NCBI RefSeq assembly: GCF_900142195.1
Contig: NZ_FRAB01000005.1
Location: 1 to 64,000, forward strand
Direction: 5' to 3'
Length of the DNA: 64,000 nt
From: Paraburkholderia terricola
GTDB lineage: Bacteria; Pseudomonadota; Gammaproteobacteria; Burkholderiales; Burkholderiaceae
The stretch's first letter is position 1. Each line of letters opens with the position of its first letter. The translations under genes were made by a program, and so were the position numbers. Positions 53,033 through 63,058 of this stretch are shown here, piece after piece. The notes under the pieces were generated by a model, which did not search any database, had not been told where the DNA came from, and saw only the letters and a list, made by a program, of their open reading frames with translations.

Positions 53033-55006
53033 TCACTGGAAGATGCCGAGCAACGTCTGGAACAGGGTCTGCGCGGTCTGAATGACCTTGCTGTTGGCCT
53101 GATAGAGCTGCTGATACTGAAGCAGGTTGGCTGCTTCCTCGTTGATGTTCACGCCCGAGACGGACTGCTGCGCGGTGGTGATCTGCGTCACCAGCGAAGC
53201 CTGCGCCGTGCTCGAGGTCTGGAGCTGGTTGGTCTGGTTGCCGATCTGGTTCACGTAGTTCGCATACGCGCCCGTCAGCGTGACCGTGCCGCCCGCCAAC
53301 GCCTTCGCGGTGGACAGGTTCGACAGCGCGAGCGCGTTGCGCCCGTCGTTGGTCGCGCCGGTGTTCGGGCCGATGGTGAACTTGTCGCCGGCAGCGGGCG
53401 CGCCGCTGATCGTCACCGAGACGTTGTTCATCTGGCCGGCGGTCGTGTTGTTGATCGTCAGCGTCGCGCCGGTGGCGGACGAATACGGCACTACGGTCGT
53501 CGCGCTGGTGATCGGATAGGTGGTCGCGGGCGAGCCCGCCACCGTCACCGTCGAACCCGCCGGGAAGCCGGACAGGCCCGTGCCGTCGTATGACAGCGTG
53601 GTGGTCGAATTCGGCATGGTGTAGCCGGCTGTCACCGTGCCTTGCGTGATCGTGCCGGTGCCCGTGTTGGTCGACGCGGCCGCGCCCAGCACCGGCGCGG
53701 CGGCGGCGATCGCGGCGGCGTCGGTGGTCGCGGTGGCGAAGCTGTTCAGCGCGCCGCGCGTCGGCTCGACCGTGAACGAGTCGCCGGGATTCATCGTGCC
53801 GGTGGTCGAGAAATTCAGACCGTTGATCGGCTGGCTCAGGTTGGTCGCCGAGCCCACCACCGTGCCGCTCGAATTGTCGGTCAGCGTGTAGGTGGTGCCG
53901 TTGAAGGCCAGCGTGTAGTCGCCGGTGGTCGGCTGCGTGGGGTCCGCGAACGACACGTTCAGCGACGCGTTGCCGGTGTTCTGCGTGTTCGCGTAGACGG
54001 TCGGGCCGCCCACCGAAAACAGCGCGCCGCCCTTGGCGCCGGCGAGCGTGATGCCGAGCGCGTTCTGCGCGTTGACCTGCGACGCGAAGCTCACCGCGAT
54101 CGCGCCGAGTTGCGCCTCGCCCGGATCGAGCGTCTGGCTGCGAAACGCGACCAGACCGCCGAGCGTGCCGCCTTCGATCTTGCTGTCAGGCAAATTCTGC
54201 GGCACGGCGGCCGGATTCGCGCCCGCCTGGCCGAGGTACTGCACGGACAATTCGCTGCTGTCGCCGGTCGACTGCGCCGTGCCCAGGTTGTAGCTGTTGC
54301 CGGACGACACGAGCGGCTGGCCGTTGCTCATGAACACGCTATAGCTGCCGTTGCTGTTGACGACGTTCACGCCGATCAGTTGCGACAGATTCGACACGGC
54401 GAGGTCGCGCTGATCGAGTAGCTGGTTCGGCGGCTGTCCTTGCGTGCTGGCCGCCTGGATCTGCCCATTGAGTTGAGCGATCTGCTCCGAGTAGCTGTTG
54501 ATCTGCGAAACGGTGTTGGACAGTTGCGTGTTGACGCTCTGGCGCAGCGCGTCGTACTGCTCGCCGGCGGCGTTGATCTGGTTCGCAAGCGTCTGCGCGC
54601 CGCTCATCGCCGTCTGACGGGTAGCGAGACTCGACGCGTTGTTCGAGACGTTCTGCAAGCCGGTGAAATAGCCGGTGATCGCGCTCGCAATCCCGGACGT
54701 CGGGCTGCCGATCAGGTTGTTCAACTGCGAGATCAGCGTGTTGTAGGTCGACAGCGAACTGCTCGAACTCTGCGCGTTGTTCAGCTCGGTGGTCAGATAC
54801 TGGCTGTACTGGCGCGTCACGGTGACGGTCGAGACGCCCTGCGGCAGATAGCCGGAACCCGTGTACTGGCCGCCGCTTTCCGCGTAGACCGGCGTTTCGA
54901 TGCTATAGCCCGGCGTCGACGCGTTGCTGATGTTCTGGCCGGTCGTCGTAAGTCCCCATTGGGCTGCGTTCAGTCCGCTGAGGCCGAGATTGATGAGATT
55001 GGACAT
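53033..55006 (-). CDS. flgK: Flagellar hook-associated protein 1 FlgK
   Basis: 657 aa. N-terminal LINLGLSGLNAAQWGLTTTGQNISNASTPGYS and the C-terminal NINEEAANLLQYQQLYQANSKVIQTAQTLFQTLLGIF are standard axial-protein ends. The long variable centre (about 330-600) is Thr/Gly-rich with repeated beta modules, including NPGDSFTVEP at about 404-413 and GAPAAGDKFTIGPN near 533-546. A sigma-28-like promoter lies 58 bp upstream of the start. Confidence 0.95.
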   Translation of the reverse strand: MSNLINLGLSGLNAAQWGLTTTGQNISNASTPGYSIETPVYAESGGQYTGSGYLPQGVSTVTVTRQYSQYLTTELNNAQSSSSSLSTYNTLISQLNNLIGSPTSGIASAITGYFTGLQNVSNNASSLATRQTAMSGAQTLANQINAAGEQYDALRQSVNTQLSNTVSQINSYSEQIAQLNGQIQAASTQGQPPNQLLDQRDLAVSNLSQLIGVNVVNSNGSYSVFMSNGQPLVSSGNSYNLGTAQSTGDSSELSVQYLGQAGANPAAVPQNLPDSKIEGGTLGGLVAFRSQTLDPGEAQLGAIAVSFASQVNAQNALGITLAGAKGGALFSVGGPTVYANTQNTGNASLNVSFADPTQPTTGDYTLAFNGTTYTLTDNSSGTVVGSATNLSQPINGLNFSTTGTMNPGDSFTVEPTRGALNSFATATTDAAAIAAAAPVLGAAASTNTGTGTITQGTVTAGYTMPNSTTTLSYDGTGLSGFPAGSTVTVAGSPATTYPITSATTVVPYSSATGATLTINNTTAGQMNNVSVTISGAPAAGDKFTIGPNTGATNDGRNALALSNLSTAKALAGGTVTLTGAYANYVNQIGNQTNQLQTSSTAQASLVTQITTAQQSVSGVNINEEAANLLQYQQLYQANSKVIQTAQTLFQTLLGIFQ

Positions 55007-55063
55007 GCGTCATCCTGAAGGGCGACAGCGTACACATGCCGCCGCGTTACTTGAACTTACTGT

Positions 55064-55090
55064 TTAACGGCCCCGGTAAGGAAAAATTGA
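55064..55090 (-). promoter_or_regulatory. Sigma-28 promoter candidate for flgK-flgL
   Basis: On the minus strand TCAATTTT (55083-55090), exactly 11 bp, and GCCGTTAA (55064-55071). Compared with the FliA consensus, the halves match 6 of 8 and 7 of 8 with ideal spacing. It lies just upstream of flgK, a class III position. Confidence 0.75.
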
Positions 55091-55174
55091 GGCCGTTGCG
55101 ATGCGGGTTCGACGTTTGTTGCAACGTTTGCGAGGCGTGCTTCGCGAGACAGGTGCCGCGACGCTCGCGCCCGT

Positions 55175-55966
55175 TCACCGCACCAGCGAGCGGCGCTTCA
55201 TCTCGAGTTGGGTGATGAGCCGTTGCAGCGTGTTTTCGGCGCTGCCCGGCAGCGTCAGGAAACGGAAGCCGAGTTGATAGCGCTGGGTGCCGTTCGGCAG
55301 CGCGATGGAGCGGTGCGACACCAGTTGCAGATCGAGCAGAAGCCGGCCGAGCGCGCCGAACGACAGCTCGCAATCCTCGAGGTGCGTGCCCATCGGCAGT
55401 TCGGCCACGCGTTCGTCCGCGGTGCGCATGCCGACGCCGCCGAGCGACAGATCGTGTACTTCGAAGCGGAACGTGTCGCCTTCGGGCAAACGACCGCTGC
55501 AGGTGTAGGGGTCGAGAATCGGCGCGTCGACGCGGAAATACTCGCGGCGCTGCACGTAGAACAGCACCTCGGGAAAGTCGGCCTCGAATGCGGGCAGGCC
55601 CTCGAAACGGGTCTCGCGCGGCGCGGCGGTGACGAATTCCATCCGCACGCCGTCGGGCGCGGCGTGGAACTGGCAGTGCGGCGCGGCGAGCAAGCCCCTG
55701 TTCTGCTCCGGCAATGCGCCCCAGTCGAAAGTGAAGGTGCGCCCGCGCACGTCCACATCGAGCAGGCGCGTGACGAGCTGGCCGCCGGCGTATTGAACGG
55801 TGAGGAAGTCGCCGCGATTGACGAGGTTGCGCAACTGAACGCCGATTTCGAGCGGGTTGCGACGGCCGAAATCATTCGCACTGTCGTCTAGCGGGGCGTG
55901 CGGCTGGCCGGGTGCGTCGGTATGGCCGTTCGACTGGTTAGTATCCATGGGCTTGCCGGTGTGCAT
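55175..55966 (-). CDS. ycgR: YcgR-type flagellar brake protein (PilZ domain, c-di-GMP binding)
   Basis: 263 aa. The N-terminal YcgR domain (about 35-135) contains NRGDFLTVQYAGGQLVTRLLDVD. The PilZ domain follows from about 138, with the c-di-GMP motif QRREYFRVDAP (RxxxR type) and DLSLGGVGMRT matching D-x-S-x-x-G-x-x. Binding c-di-GMP lets such proteins slow the motor. An alternative ATG lies at 55948. It is placed between flgJ and flgK with a palindrome upstream, so it is probably expressed with flagellar genes. Confidence 0.9.
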   Translation of the reverse strand: MHTGKPMDTNQSNGHTDAPGQPHAPLDDSANDFGRRNPLEIGVQLRNLVNRGDFLTVQYAGGQLVTRLLDVDVRGRTFTFDWGALPEQNRGLLAAPHCQFHAAPDGVRMEFVTAAPRETRFEGLPAFEADFPEVLFYVQRREYFRVDAPILDPYTCSGRLPEGDTFRFEVHDLSLGGVGMRTADERVAELPMGTHLEDCELSFGALGRLLLDLQLVSHRSIALPNGTQRYQLGFRFLTLPGSAENTLQRLITQLEMKRRSLVR

Positions 55967-56097
55967 GTTCTTGCGGGCGCGTGCCAGGGCTCCTGCCGGG
56001 GCTTTCGCGCGGTCTTCGTCGAAGCCGCGGCACGCGCGTTCAACCGGACTTTAAAGCGTATTCCGGTCTCGGGTCTAACTGATTAGCGGCAGCATGC

Positions 56098-56114
56098 GCC
56101 CAAAATTTAGGGGC
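56098..56114 (-). promoter_or_regulatory. CCC-AAAATTTA-GGGG palindrome upstream of ycgR
   Basis: GCCCAAAATTTAGGGGC is nearly identical in layout to the palindrome between fliE and fliF. It sits about 130 bp before the ycgR start; the regulator that binds it is unknown. The rest of 55967-56142 shows no gene. Confidence 0.35.
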
Positions 56115-56142
56115 GTGTCATGAATTATTTGCCGCAAACGTT

Positions 56143-56166
56143 AAAACCGCGCCAGCCGTCACGCGG
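56143..56166 (-). terminator. Probable terminator after flgJ
   Basis: In the minus sense CCGCG (56162-56166), a 10-nt loop and CGCGG (56147-56151) are followed by four T residues. It lies 30 bp beyond the flgJ stop. The stem is short, so efficiency is uncertain. Confidence 0.4.
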
Positions 56167-56195
56167 CCGGACCGGGTCATCGCATCAGCGGCGCT

Positions 56196-57200
56196 TCAGG
56201 CCATCTTCTGCATGATGGACATCAGCTTTTTCGCGTAATGCGGATCGGTTGCGTAACCCGCGCGCTGCATGCCGTGCGCAAAGCCGCTGACGTCATGCGA
56301 CGAGTTGATCACCTGTGCGTAACGCGGATTGCTCTTGAGCAGATTCGCGTAGTCGGTCATCGCTTCCTGATACGAATCGTACGCGCGGAATTTCTCGACC
56401 ACGCGTTGCGGCTTGCCGTTCACGTACTCGGTGGTCAGGGTGGAGACGGTCTTGCCGGCCCAGTCTTTCGACGCCTTGATGCCGAACACGTTGTGGCTGG
56501 TCGAACCGTCCGCCTTCTTGATCTCGCTCTTGCCCCAGCCCGATTCGAGCGCGGCCTGGCCGATGATGAAGCGCGCCGGAATGCCCGTGGCGGCGCTCGC
56601 GGCTTGCGCCGGTCCGGCGAGTTTATCGACGAAGGCGTCGACCTTCGGCGAGCTGCCGTCGCCCTTGAGCGGCGGCGTGAGCGCGTTGTTGGCCGAGTAG
56701 CCCTTGCCCGTCGCGAGCTGGCCGTTGGCCTGCGCGTTGCCGTAAGCCTTGGCGAGCGCGTTGAGCGCCGCGGTCTGCCCTTCGTCGCCGCCGCTGCCGC
56801 CGCCGAGCGCGTTCGCCATGCCGGCGAGACCGCCCGCACCATTCGCGGCATTCGCGCCGCTCACCTGCATGCCCTGATTGCGCATCAACTGCTTGAGCAT
56901 CGCGTCGGCGACGCCGATACCCTTCTGCGAAAGATGCTGCGACAACTGCTGATCCATCATCGACGTGAAGGTGGCGCTGTCGTGCGAATCGAACGGGCCG
57001 TCGTTGGGCGTCGCGTCGCGCATGCTTTTGAGCATCATCTGCGTGAACACCGCGTCGAACTGCTGCGCGGCCATCTTCATGCCGGCTTGCGGCGAGGCCT
57101 TGGCCTGCGCGCTCAGCTTCGCGAAGCCTTGCACGTCGAGCGCGAAGCGCTGCGTCAGATCGTTCGCCGAAGCGGCGGAGTGGGTCGTATCCGAATTCAT
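56196..57200 (-). CDS. flgJ: Flagellar rod assembly protein/muramidase FlgJ
   Basis: 334 aa, two domains. The N-terminal rod-cap part (about 40-110) has FDAVFTQMMLKSMRDATPNDG and DQQLSQHLSQKGIGVADAM. The C-terminal glucosaminidase-type domain from about 180 has FIIGQAALESGWGKSEI with the catalytic Glu, then HNVFGIKASKDW and YDSYQEAMTDYANLL. It cuts peptidoglycan for rod passage. It lies 12 bp after flgI. Confidence 0.95.
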   Translation of the reverse strand: MNSDTTHSAASANDLTQRFALDVQGFAKLSAQAKASPQAGMKMAAQQFDAVFTQMMLKSMRDATPNDGPFDSHDSATFTSMMDQQLSQHLSQKGIGVADAMLKQLMRNQGMQVSGANAANGAGGLAGMANALGGGSGGDEGQTAALNALAKAYGNAQANGQLATGKGYSANNALTPPLKGDGSSPKVDAFVDKLAGPAQAASAATGIPARFIIGQAALESGWGKSEIKKADGSTSHNVFGIKASKDWAGKTVSTLTTEYVNGKPQRVVEKFRAYDSYQEAMTDYANLLKSNPRYAQVINSSHDVSGFAHGMQRAGYATDPHYAKKLMSIMQKMA

Positions 57201-57212
57201 CCTATGTCTTCC

Positions 57213-58415
57213 TTAGATGATTTCCAGGTCGGCGCGCAGAGCGCCCGCCGCTTTCATGGCCTGCAGGATCGACATCAGATCCGCGGGCGTCGCGCCCAAC
57301 GCGTTGAGCGCCTTCACCACTTCGGCGAGATTCGCGCCGGCGGTCACCAGCTTCAATGCGCCGTTGTCCTGCTTCATCTGAATCTGCGACTGTTTCGCCA
57401 CCACCGTCTGGCCGTTCGAGAACGCGCCCGGCTGGCTCACCACCGGCTGGGTGTTGATCACCACCGAGAGGTTGCCGTGCGCGACCGCGCAGCTTTGCAG
57501 CGTGACCATCTGGTTCATCACGATCGAGCCGGTGCGCGCGTTCAGGATCACCTTCGCGGCGGCTTGCGCGGGCTTCACGTCGAGGTTCTGCAATTGCGCC
57601 ATGAAGGCGACCTGCTGTTCGGGGTCGCTCGGCGCGCGCAACTGGATCGTGCGGCCGTCGAGCGCGGACGCCGTGCCGCCGCCGAAGGCGTTGTTGACCG
57701 CCGCCACCACGCGCTGGGTGGTGTCGTAGTCCATGTCGTTCAGTTCGAGCTGCATGGTGCCCGCTTGCGATACCGACGTCGGCACCGCGCGCTCGACGAT
57801 CGCGCCGCCGGCGATGCGGCCCGCGGCCAGCGTGTTCACCTGCACCTTGCTGCCGTTCGCGCTCGCGCCCGCGCCGCCGACCGCGAGGTTGCCCTGGCCG
57901 AGCGCATACACCTGGCCGTCGGCGCCCTTGAGCGGCGTGAGCAGCAGCGTGCCGCCGCGCAGGCTCTTGGCGTTGCCGAGCGAGGACACCGTCACGTCGA
58001 TCGCCTCGCCGGGACGCGCGAACGGCGGCAGCACCGCCGTCACCATCACCGCAGCGACGTTCTTCAACTGGATGTTCGACAGCGACGATTGCGAATTGCT
58101 CGAGCCCGCCGCCTGGTTGTTGATCGAGATGCCGAGGTTCGCCAGCATGTTGGCGAGCGTCTGCGTGGTGAACGGCGTCTGCGTGGTCTGGTCGCCCGTG
58201 CCGTCGAGGCCGACGACGAGGCCGTAGCCGATCAGCGGGTTGTCGCGCACGCCCTGGATCTGCACGAGGTCCTTCAGACGTTCGGCATGCGCGGGCGTCG
58301 CCGCCGGCAGCGCCGCGCAGGCGAGCGCGACGAAGGCCAGCGCACGGCCGAGGCGGCCGACGCGGCCGAGGCGCATGGATCGCGCGAGGCGGGAGACGGA
58401 AAAGACGGTACGCAT
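57213..58415 (-). CDS. flgI: Flagellar P-ring protein FlgI
   Basis: 400 aa. A signal peptide of about 47 residues ends PAHA, then [33 protein letters not shown], the FlgI signature. [23 protein letters not shown] and the C-terminal [27 protein letters not shown] complete it. I chose the ATG 58415, 2 bp after the flgH stop, over an overlapping GTG at 58424. Forms the periplasmic ring around the rod. Confidence 0.96.
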   Translation of the reverse strand: MRTVFSVSRLARSMRLGRVGRLGRALAFVALACAALPAATPAHAERLKDLVQIQGVRDNPLIGYGLVVGLDGTGDQTTQTPFTTQTLANMLANLGISINNQAAGSSNSQSSLSNIQLKNVAAVMVTAVLPPFARPGEAIDVTVSSLGNAKSLRGGTLLLTPLKGADGQVYALGQGNLAVGGAGASANGSKVQVNTLAAGRIAGGAIVERAVPTSVSQAGTMQLELNDMDYDTTQRVVAAVNNAFGGGTASALDGRTIQLRAPSDPEQQVAFMAQLQNLDVKPAQAAAKVILNARTGSIVMNQMVTLQSCAVAHGNLSVVINTQPVVSQPGAFSNGQTVVAKQSQIQMKQDNGALKLVTAGANLAEVVKALNALGATPADLMSILQAMKAAGALRADLEII

Positions 58416-58417
58416 GA

Positions 58418-59128
58418 TCACCACGGCGACACGTTGAGGAAGAAGCGTTGCAGCCAGCCCATGTTCTGCGCCTCGTCGAGATAGCCCTTCGCGGAATATT
58501 CGATCTTCGCGTCGGCCACCTGGGTCGAGTACACGGCGTTCAGGTTCGAAATCGTGTTCGGATTGACGATGCCGGAAAAGCGCACGAATTCGTTGCCCTG
58601 GTTGATGAGCATCTGCTTCTCGCCGCTCACCATCAGATTGCCGTTCGGCAGCACGCCCGTCACCGTCACGGTGATCGTGCCGTTGAACGTGTTCGACGCG
58701 TTCGCGCCGCCGGTCGCCTTGAAGGTGTTGCCGCCGGTCGCGCTCAGGTTGACCTTGCCGAACAGGCCGCCGAGAAAACCGGCGGTCGGCACGTCGAAGT
58801 TGGTGTCGCCGCTGCGGTTCGCGCCGGTGCCCGAGGACTTGGTCGCGTTGACGTTTTCCTGGATCACGATGGTCAGGATGTCGCCGACATTGCGCGGCCG
58901 CTGGTCTTCGAACAGCGGCCGGCCCGCGTAACCGGGGTTGTAGATCGAGCCCGGCGATTGCATCGCGGGCGGCATCGGCGGCAGCGCCGTCATCGGCTGC
59001 TGCGTGATGGGCTGCTTCGGCACGAGGCCGCAGCCGCCCAGCGCGGCGAGCAGCGTGAGCTGCGCGAGCGCGAGCGCGGTGCGCGAATGAACCGGGTTAC
59101 GCGTGAAATGCGGGGTGAAGTGCGACAT
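58418..59128 (-). CDS. flgH: Flagellar L-ring lipoprotein FlgH
   Basis: 236 aa. Lipobox LGGC with Cys at residue 33, then the L-ring domain: [55 protein letters not shown] and [25 protein letters not shown]. Outer-membrane ring subunit. It lies 42 bp after flgG. Confidence 0.96.
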   Translation of the reverse strand: MSHFTPHFTRNPVHSRTALALAQLTLLAALGGCGLVPKQPITQQPMTALPPMPPAMQSPGSIYNPGYAGRPLFEDQRPRNVGDILTIVIQENVNATKSSGTGANRSGDTNFDVPTAGFLGGLFGKVNLSATGGNTFKATGGANASNTFNGTITVTVTGVLPNGNLMVSGEKQMLINQGNEFVRFSGIVNPNTISNLNAVYSTQVADAKIEYSAKGYLDEAQNMGWLQRFFLNVSPW

Positions 59129-59170
59129 GCTGATTACCGCCTGTGCTTGCTGCTGTTAATTCCCAGTTCC

Positions 59171-59959
59171 TCAAACCTGCATCTGGCTGAGCGTCTGCAG
59201 CATCTGGTCGGACGTGGTCACGGCCTTGCTGTTGATTTCGTAGGCGCGCTGCGTCTGGATCATGTTCACCAGTTCCTGCACCACGTTCACGTTCGAGGCT
59301 TCCACGTAGCCCTGATTCAGCGTGCCCGCGCCGTTCAGGCCCGGTTGCGCGATGTTCGGCGCGCCCGACGAGGCGGTTTCCGCGAACAGGTTTTCGCCCT
59401 TCGCATCCAGACCGGCCGGGTTGATGAAGGTCGCGAGCTGCATGGAGCCGAGCTGCTGGCTGTTGGTCGAGCCGGCCACGGTGATCGACACCACGCCGTC
59501 GCTGCCGATCGTGACCGAGGTCGCGTTGGTCGGAATCGTGATGGCCGGAATCACCTGGTAGCCGCTCGACGTGACGAGCTGGCCCTGCGCGTTGGTCTGG
59601 AACGAGCCGTCGCGGGTGTAGGCGGTCGTGCCGTCGGGCATCTGCACCTGGAAAAAGCCCTGGCCGTTGATGGCCACGTCTTTCGAGTTGCCGGTCTGTT
59701 GCAGGTTGCCCTGCGTGTACAGACGCTCGGTGGCGACCTGTTGCACGCCGGTGCCGAGCTGAATGCCGGACGGCAGTTCGGTTTGCTGCGTCGAGTTCGC
59801 GCCGGGCTGGCGCACGGTCTGGTACAGCAGATCCTCGAACACCGCGCGCGAGCCCTTGAAGCCGTTGGTGCTGACGTTCGCGAGGTTGTTCGAGATCACG
59901 TCCATCTGCGCCTGCTGCGCATTCATGCCGGTGGCGGCGATATAGAGTGAGCGATTCAT
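59171..59959 (-). CDS. flgG: Flagellar distal rod protein FlgG
   Basis: 262 aa. Begins with [31 protein letters not shown] and ends with the axial C-terminus [53 protein letters not shown] is the internal signature. Length matches the family. It lies 32 bp after flgF. Confidence 0.96.
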   Translation of the reverse strand: MNRSLYIAATGMNAQQAQMDVISNNLANVSTNGFKGSRAVFEDLLYQTVRQPGANSTQQTELPSGIQLGTGVQQVATERLYTQGNLQQTGNSKDVAINGQGFFQVQMPDGTTAYTRDGSFQTNAQGQLVTSSGYQVIPAITIPTNATSVTIGSDGVVSITVAGSTNSQQLGSMQLATFINPAGLDAKGENLFAETASSGAPNIAQPGLNGAGTLNQGYVEASNVNVVQELVNMIQTQRAYEINSKAVTTSDQMLQTLSQMQV

Positions 59960-59991
59960 GATTCTTCTCCGGGGGCTGCCTGAGCAACCCG

Positions 59992-60750
59992 TTAGCTAAA
60001 GCTGAGCAACTGGTTGGCGGACTGGTCGTTCTTGTCGGCGCTTTCCAGCAGCTTGGTCTGCATCTGGAACTGGCGCGCGTTGGTGATCATCGCGACCATC
60101 GCGCTGACCGGATTCACGTTGCTGCCCTCGAGCGACGCGGGCGCCAGCGCGACGGCCGGATCGGCGTCGGCGGGGTTGCCGTCGGCGGTGCGAAAGAGGC
60201 CGTCGTCGCCGCGCGAGAGCGTCTGCGGATCGGGATTCACCAGCTTCAACTGATCGACCACCACCACGGCGGTGGGCGGATCGCCGGGCGTGAGCGCGGT
60301 GACGGAGCCGTCCTTGCCGATGGTGATTTCCGCGCCGGGCGGCACCGAGATCGGGCCGCCGTTGCCGAGCACCACCTGATTGATGGCGTTCACCAGTTGA
60401 CCGTTTTCGTCGACGTGCAGGTTGCCGGCGCGCGTATAAGCCTCGCCGCCGTCGGCGGTTTGCACCGCCAGCCAGCCCGGACCCTGGATCGCCACGTCGA
60501 GCGGATTGCCCGTCTGCTGGATCGGCCCCGGCGTGTAGTCCGCGCCCGGCGTCGACGACAGCACGAAGGTGCGCGTGGTGTCGTCGTTGATCGAACTGCC
60601 GTCGCCGAACGACATCGGCACGGCACGGAAAGTCGCAAGCTGCGCGCGAAAGCCGGTGGTCGAGGCGTTCGCCAGGTTGTTCGCGACGATGGCCTGCTGT
60701 TCGAGCGCTTGCGTGCTGCCGGACATCGCGGTGTAGATCAGCCGATCCAT
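59992..60750 (-). CDS. flgF: Flagellar proximal rod protein FlgF
   Basis: 252 aa. N-terminus [36 protein letters not shown], internal [18 protein letters not shown]-terminal [27 protein letters not shown]. The shorter axial proteins share these ends. The start is fixed by the ATG at 60750, 20 bp after the flgE stop; upstream in-frame sequence is a flgE shadow. Confidence 0.96.
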   Translation of the reverse strand: MDRLIYTAMSGSTQALEQQAIVANNLANASTTGFRAQLATFRAVPMSFGDGSSINDDTTRTFVLSSTPGADYTPGPIQQTGNPLDVAIQGPGWLAVQTADGGEAYTRAGNLHVDENGQLVNAINQVVLGNGGPISVPPGAEITIGKDGSVTALTPGDPPTAVVVVDQLKLVNPDPQTLSRGDDGLFRTADGNPADADPAVALAPASLEGSNVNPVSAMVAMITNARQFQMQTKLLESADKNDQSANQLLSFS

Positions 60751-60770
60751 GATGAGTGGGTCCCGGTCGC

Positions 60771-62282
60771 TTACAGGTTGATCAGGGTCTGGTCGACGGT
60801 CTGCTGGGTCTTGATCGTCTGCGCGTTCGCCTGATAGTTGCGTTGCGCGGTGATCAGATCCACCAGTTCGCTCGTCAGATCGACGTTCGAGTTTTCCACC
60901 GCGCCGCCTTGCAGCACGCCGTGGTTGGTCGAGCCCGGCGCGGAAATCTGCGCGACGCCCGACGCGGAGGTCTGCTGGAACTCGTTGTTGCCGAGGTTCA
61001 CGAGGCCGTTCTGGTTCGAGAAGTTCGCGAGCGCGATCTGGCCGAGCGCGGCGGTTTGCTGGTTCGAGTAGTTGCCGGTCAGCGTGCCGTCGGCGGCGAT
61101 CGTGAAGCTGGTCAGCGTGCCGGCCGCGTAGCCGTCGGGCTGCAGCGAGTTCACGCCGTTCTTGCCGCCGTACTGCGTCGTGCCGGAGATGTTCAGCGTG
61201 AGGCTTTGCGGCGTCGCCGAACCGTCGGTGTTCGGAATCGAGAAGTCGAACACGTAGGGCGTGGTGGTGGCGGTGCCGGACGCGTCGGTCGTGCCGAGCA
61301 GCGTGCCCGACGAATTGAAGTTCGCGTGGCCGACCAGGCTGGCGGCGCCGGTCGAGGTGCCCGCGTACACGTTCCACGTGCCCGCCGAGGTCTTGGCGAA
61401 ATACATGTTGACGGTCTGCGAGCCGCCGAGCGTGTCGTAGACCGTCGTGCTGGTCGAGTAGTTATACGTCGACGAACTGTTCTGGTTGAACGCCACCGGG
61501 GTCGGCGCGATCGTGTAGCTGTCGCTCGCCGCCGGCACGCCGTTGAACGTGATGGTCTGGCCGTTGCCCAGCGAGATCGCGCTGCCGGCCGTGTACGTGG
61601 CGGCGGCGCTCGTCGTGCCGAGCGTGGTGTCGGTGACCGTGTAGGTGGTCGGGCTCGTGAAGTTGACGGTGTAGGTGTCGTTGTTCGTGCCCGACGCGGT
61701 GTTCGTGATGGTCGCGCCAGGCGTGGTGAGCGTGCCGGTGTTGGCGCCGCCGGCCGTCACGGTCGGCGTGCCGAGCATCAGCGGGTCCTGCGCGTTCAGG
61801 TTCAGGCCGGCGGCGATGTTGGTGGTCGCTTTCGGTGCGATGTTCGCGGTCGGCACGCTGAGCGGCACGGTCTGCGCGGTGTTGATGATGCCCGCGCTGT
61901 TGGCGGCGTAACCCATCAACTGCAAGCCTTGCGCATTGGTGATGAAGCCGTTCTTGTCGAGCTGGAACACGCCGTTGCGCGAGTACACGAGCGAGCCGTT
62001 GTTCGACAACTGGAAGAAGCCGTTGCCGTTGATCGCGACGTTGAGCGCCTGGTTGGTGCTCGTGATCGTGCCTTGCGAGAACTGTTGCTGCACTTCCGAC
62101 AGCTTGGTGCCGATGCCGATCTGGTTGCCGACCGCGGTCGCCACCGAATTGGCGTACATGTCCGCGAACTGGGCGGTGCCGCTCTTGAAGCCAACCGTAT
62201 TCGCGTTGGCGATGTTGTTGCCGATCACGTCGAGATCGCTCGACGAGGCGGACAAACCACTCAAACCTTGTTGGTAACCCAT
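60771..62282 (-). CDS. flgE: Flagellar hook protein FlgE
   Basis: 503 aa. N-terminus with GLSGLSASSSDLDVIGNNIANANTVGFK, C-terminus SELVDLITAQRNYQANAQTIKTQQTVDQTLINL. An insert at about 200-262 with NFTSPTTYTVTDTTLGT, TYTAGSAISLGNGQTITFNG and PAASDSYTIAP is shared with FlgL and partly FlgK. It polymerises into the hook. Confidence 0.96.
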   Translation of the reverse strand: MGYQQGLSGLSASSSDLDVIGNNIANANTVGFKSGTAQFADMYANSVATAVGNQIGIGTKLSEVQQQFSQGTITSTNQALNVAINGNGFFQLSNNGSLVYSRNGVFQLDKNGFITNAQGLQLMGYAANSAGIINTAQTVPLSVPTANIAPKATTNIAAGLNLNAQDPLMLGTPTVTAGGANTGTLTTPGATITNTASGTNNDTYTVNFTSPTTYTVTDTTLGTTSAAATYTAGSAISLGNGQTITFNGVPAASDSYTIAPTPVAFNQNSSSTYNYSTSTTVYDTLGGSQTVNMYFAKTSAGTWNVYAGTSTGAASLVGHANFNSSGTLLGTTDASGTATTTPYVFDFSIPNTDGSATPQSLTLNISGTTQYGGKNGVNSLQPDGYAAGTLTSFTIAADGTLTGNYSNQQTAALGQIALANFSNQNGLVNLGNNEFQQTSASGVAQISAPGSTNHGVLQGGAVENSNVDLTSELVDLITAQRNYQANAQTIKTQQTVDQTLINL

Positions 62283-62325
62283 GACGGTCTCCGTATCTGG
62301 AAAGTCGTAACTAACTGAACTTGAA

Positions 62326-63048
62326 TCAGAGGATCGCGGCGACGCTGGTCAGCCCCACCGTCGTGCCGTTCGACAGCACGAGGCCCGGCGTGCCGCTGCT
62401 CTGCGTGACGACGCTTTGCACGGTCGCGCCCGAGAGCGTGGTGGCCGTCGCCTGCTGGCCGCTGATCGTGCCGACCGCGCTGATCGTGTAGGTGCCGTCG
62501 GGGAGCGTGTTGCCGGCGGAGTCGGTCGGCGTCCAGCCCACCGGAATCGTGCCGGCGGACTGCTTGCCGAGGTCGAGCGTGTTGACGATCTGGCCGGCGG
62601 AGTTCTTTACCACCACTTGCAGATCGCTCACCGGGTTGGCGAGCTGCACGCCGAACGCGCTGGCCTTGCCGCTCGCGACGCTCACCGAACTGCCCGGCGC
62701 GAGCACGGTGGAGCCGATCAGCAGCGCGGCCTGCGACTGCTGGCCCGCGGAAAGCTGCGTCGCCAGCGAACTGAGCGTCGTGTTCAACTGGCCGATGCCC
62801 GAGACCGTATTGATCTGCGCGAGTTGCGAGGTCATCTGCGAGCTGTCCATCGGACTCGTCGGGTCCTGGTTCTTCAACTGCGTGACGAGCAGTTGCAGAA
62901 AGGTATTCTGCAAATCGCTCGCCGAGGTGCCCGAGGTGCCCGTCGTCGAGCTCGTCGAACTGCTGGCACTGCCCGTGCCGTTCATCGTATCGAGCAGCGT
63001 CTGCGACACGTTCGTGCCGTTGCTGCCGATGGAGGTATTGGTGGTCAA
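62326..63048 (-). CDS. flgD: Flagellar hook assembly (cap) protein FlgD
   Basis: 240 aa. N-terminal FLQLLVTQLKNQDPTSPMDSSQMTSQLAQINTVSGIGQLN (about 51-90) is the FlgD signature. The remainder holds a Tudor/FN3-like domain, with AGTIPVGWTPTDSAGNTLPDGTYTISA near 165-191. It caps the growing hook. Lies between flgC and flgE. Confidence 0.95.
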   Translation of the reverse strand: MTTNTSIGSNGTNVSQTLLDTMNGTGSASSSTSSTTGTSGTSASDLQNTFLQLLVTQLKNQDPTSPMDSSQMTSQLAQINTVSGIGQLNTTLSSLATQLSAGQQSQAALLIGSTVLAPGSSVSVASGKASAFGVQLANPVSDLQVVVKNSAGQIVNTLDLGKQSAGTIPVGWTPTDSAGNTLPDGTYTISAVGTISGQQATATTLSGATVQSVVTQSSGTPGLVLSNGTTVGLTSVAAIL

Positions 63049-63058
63049 GGGGCTCTCC

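Noticed and set aside
60756-62318. A 520-codon open frame opposite flgE
   Set aside because: It is a GC-rich antisense shadow of Arg/Val/Gly composition. FlgE on the other strand is unambiguous.
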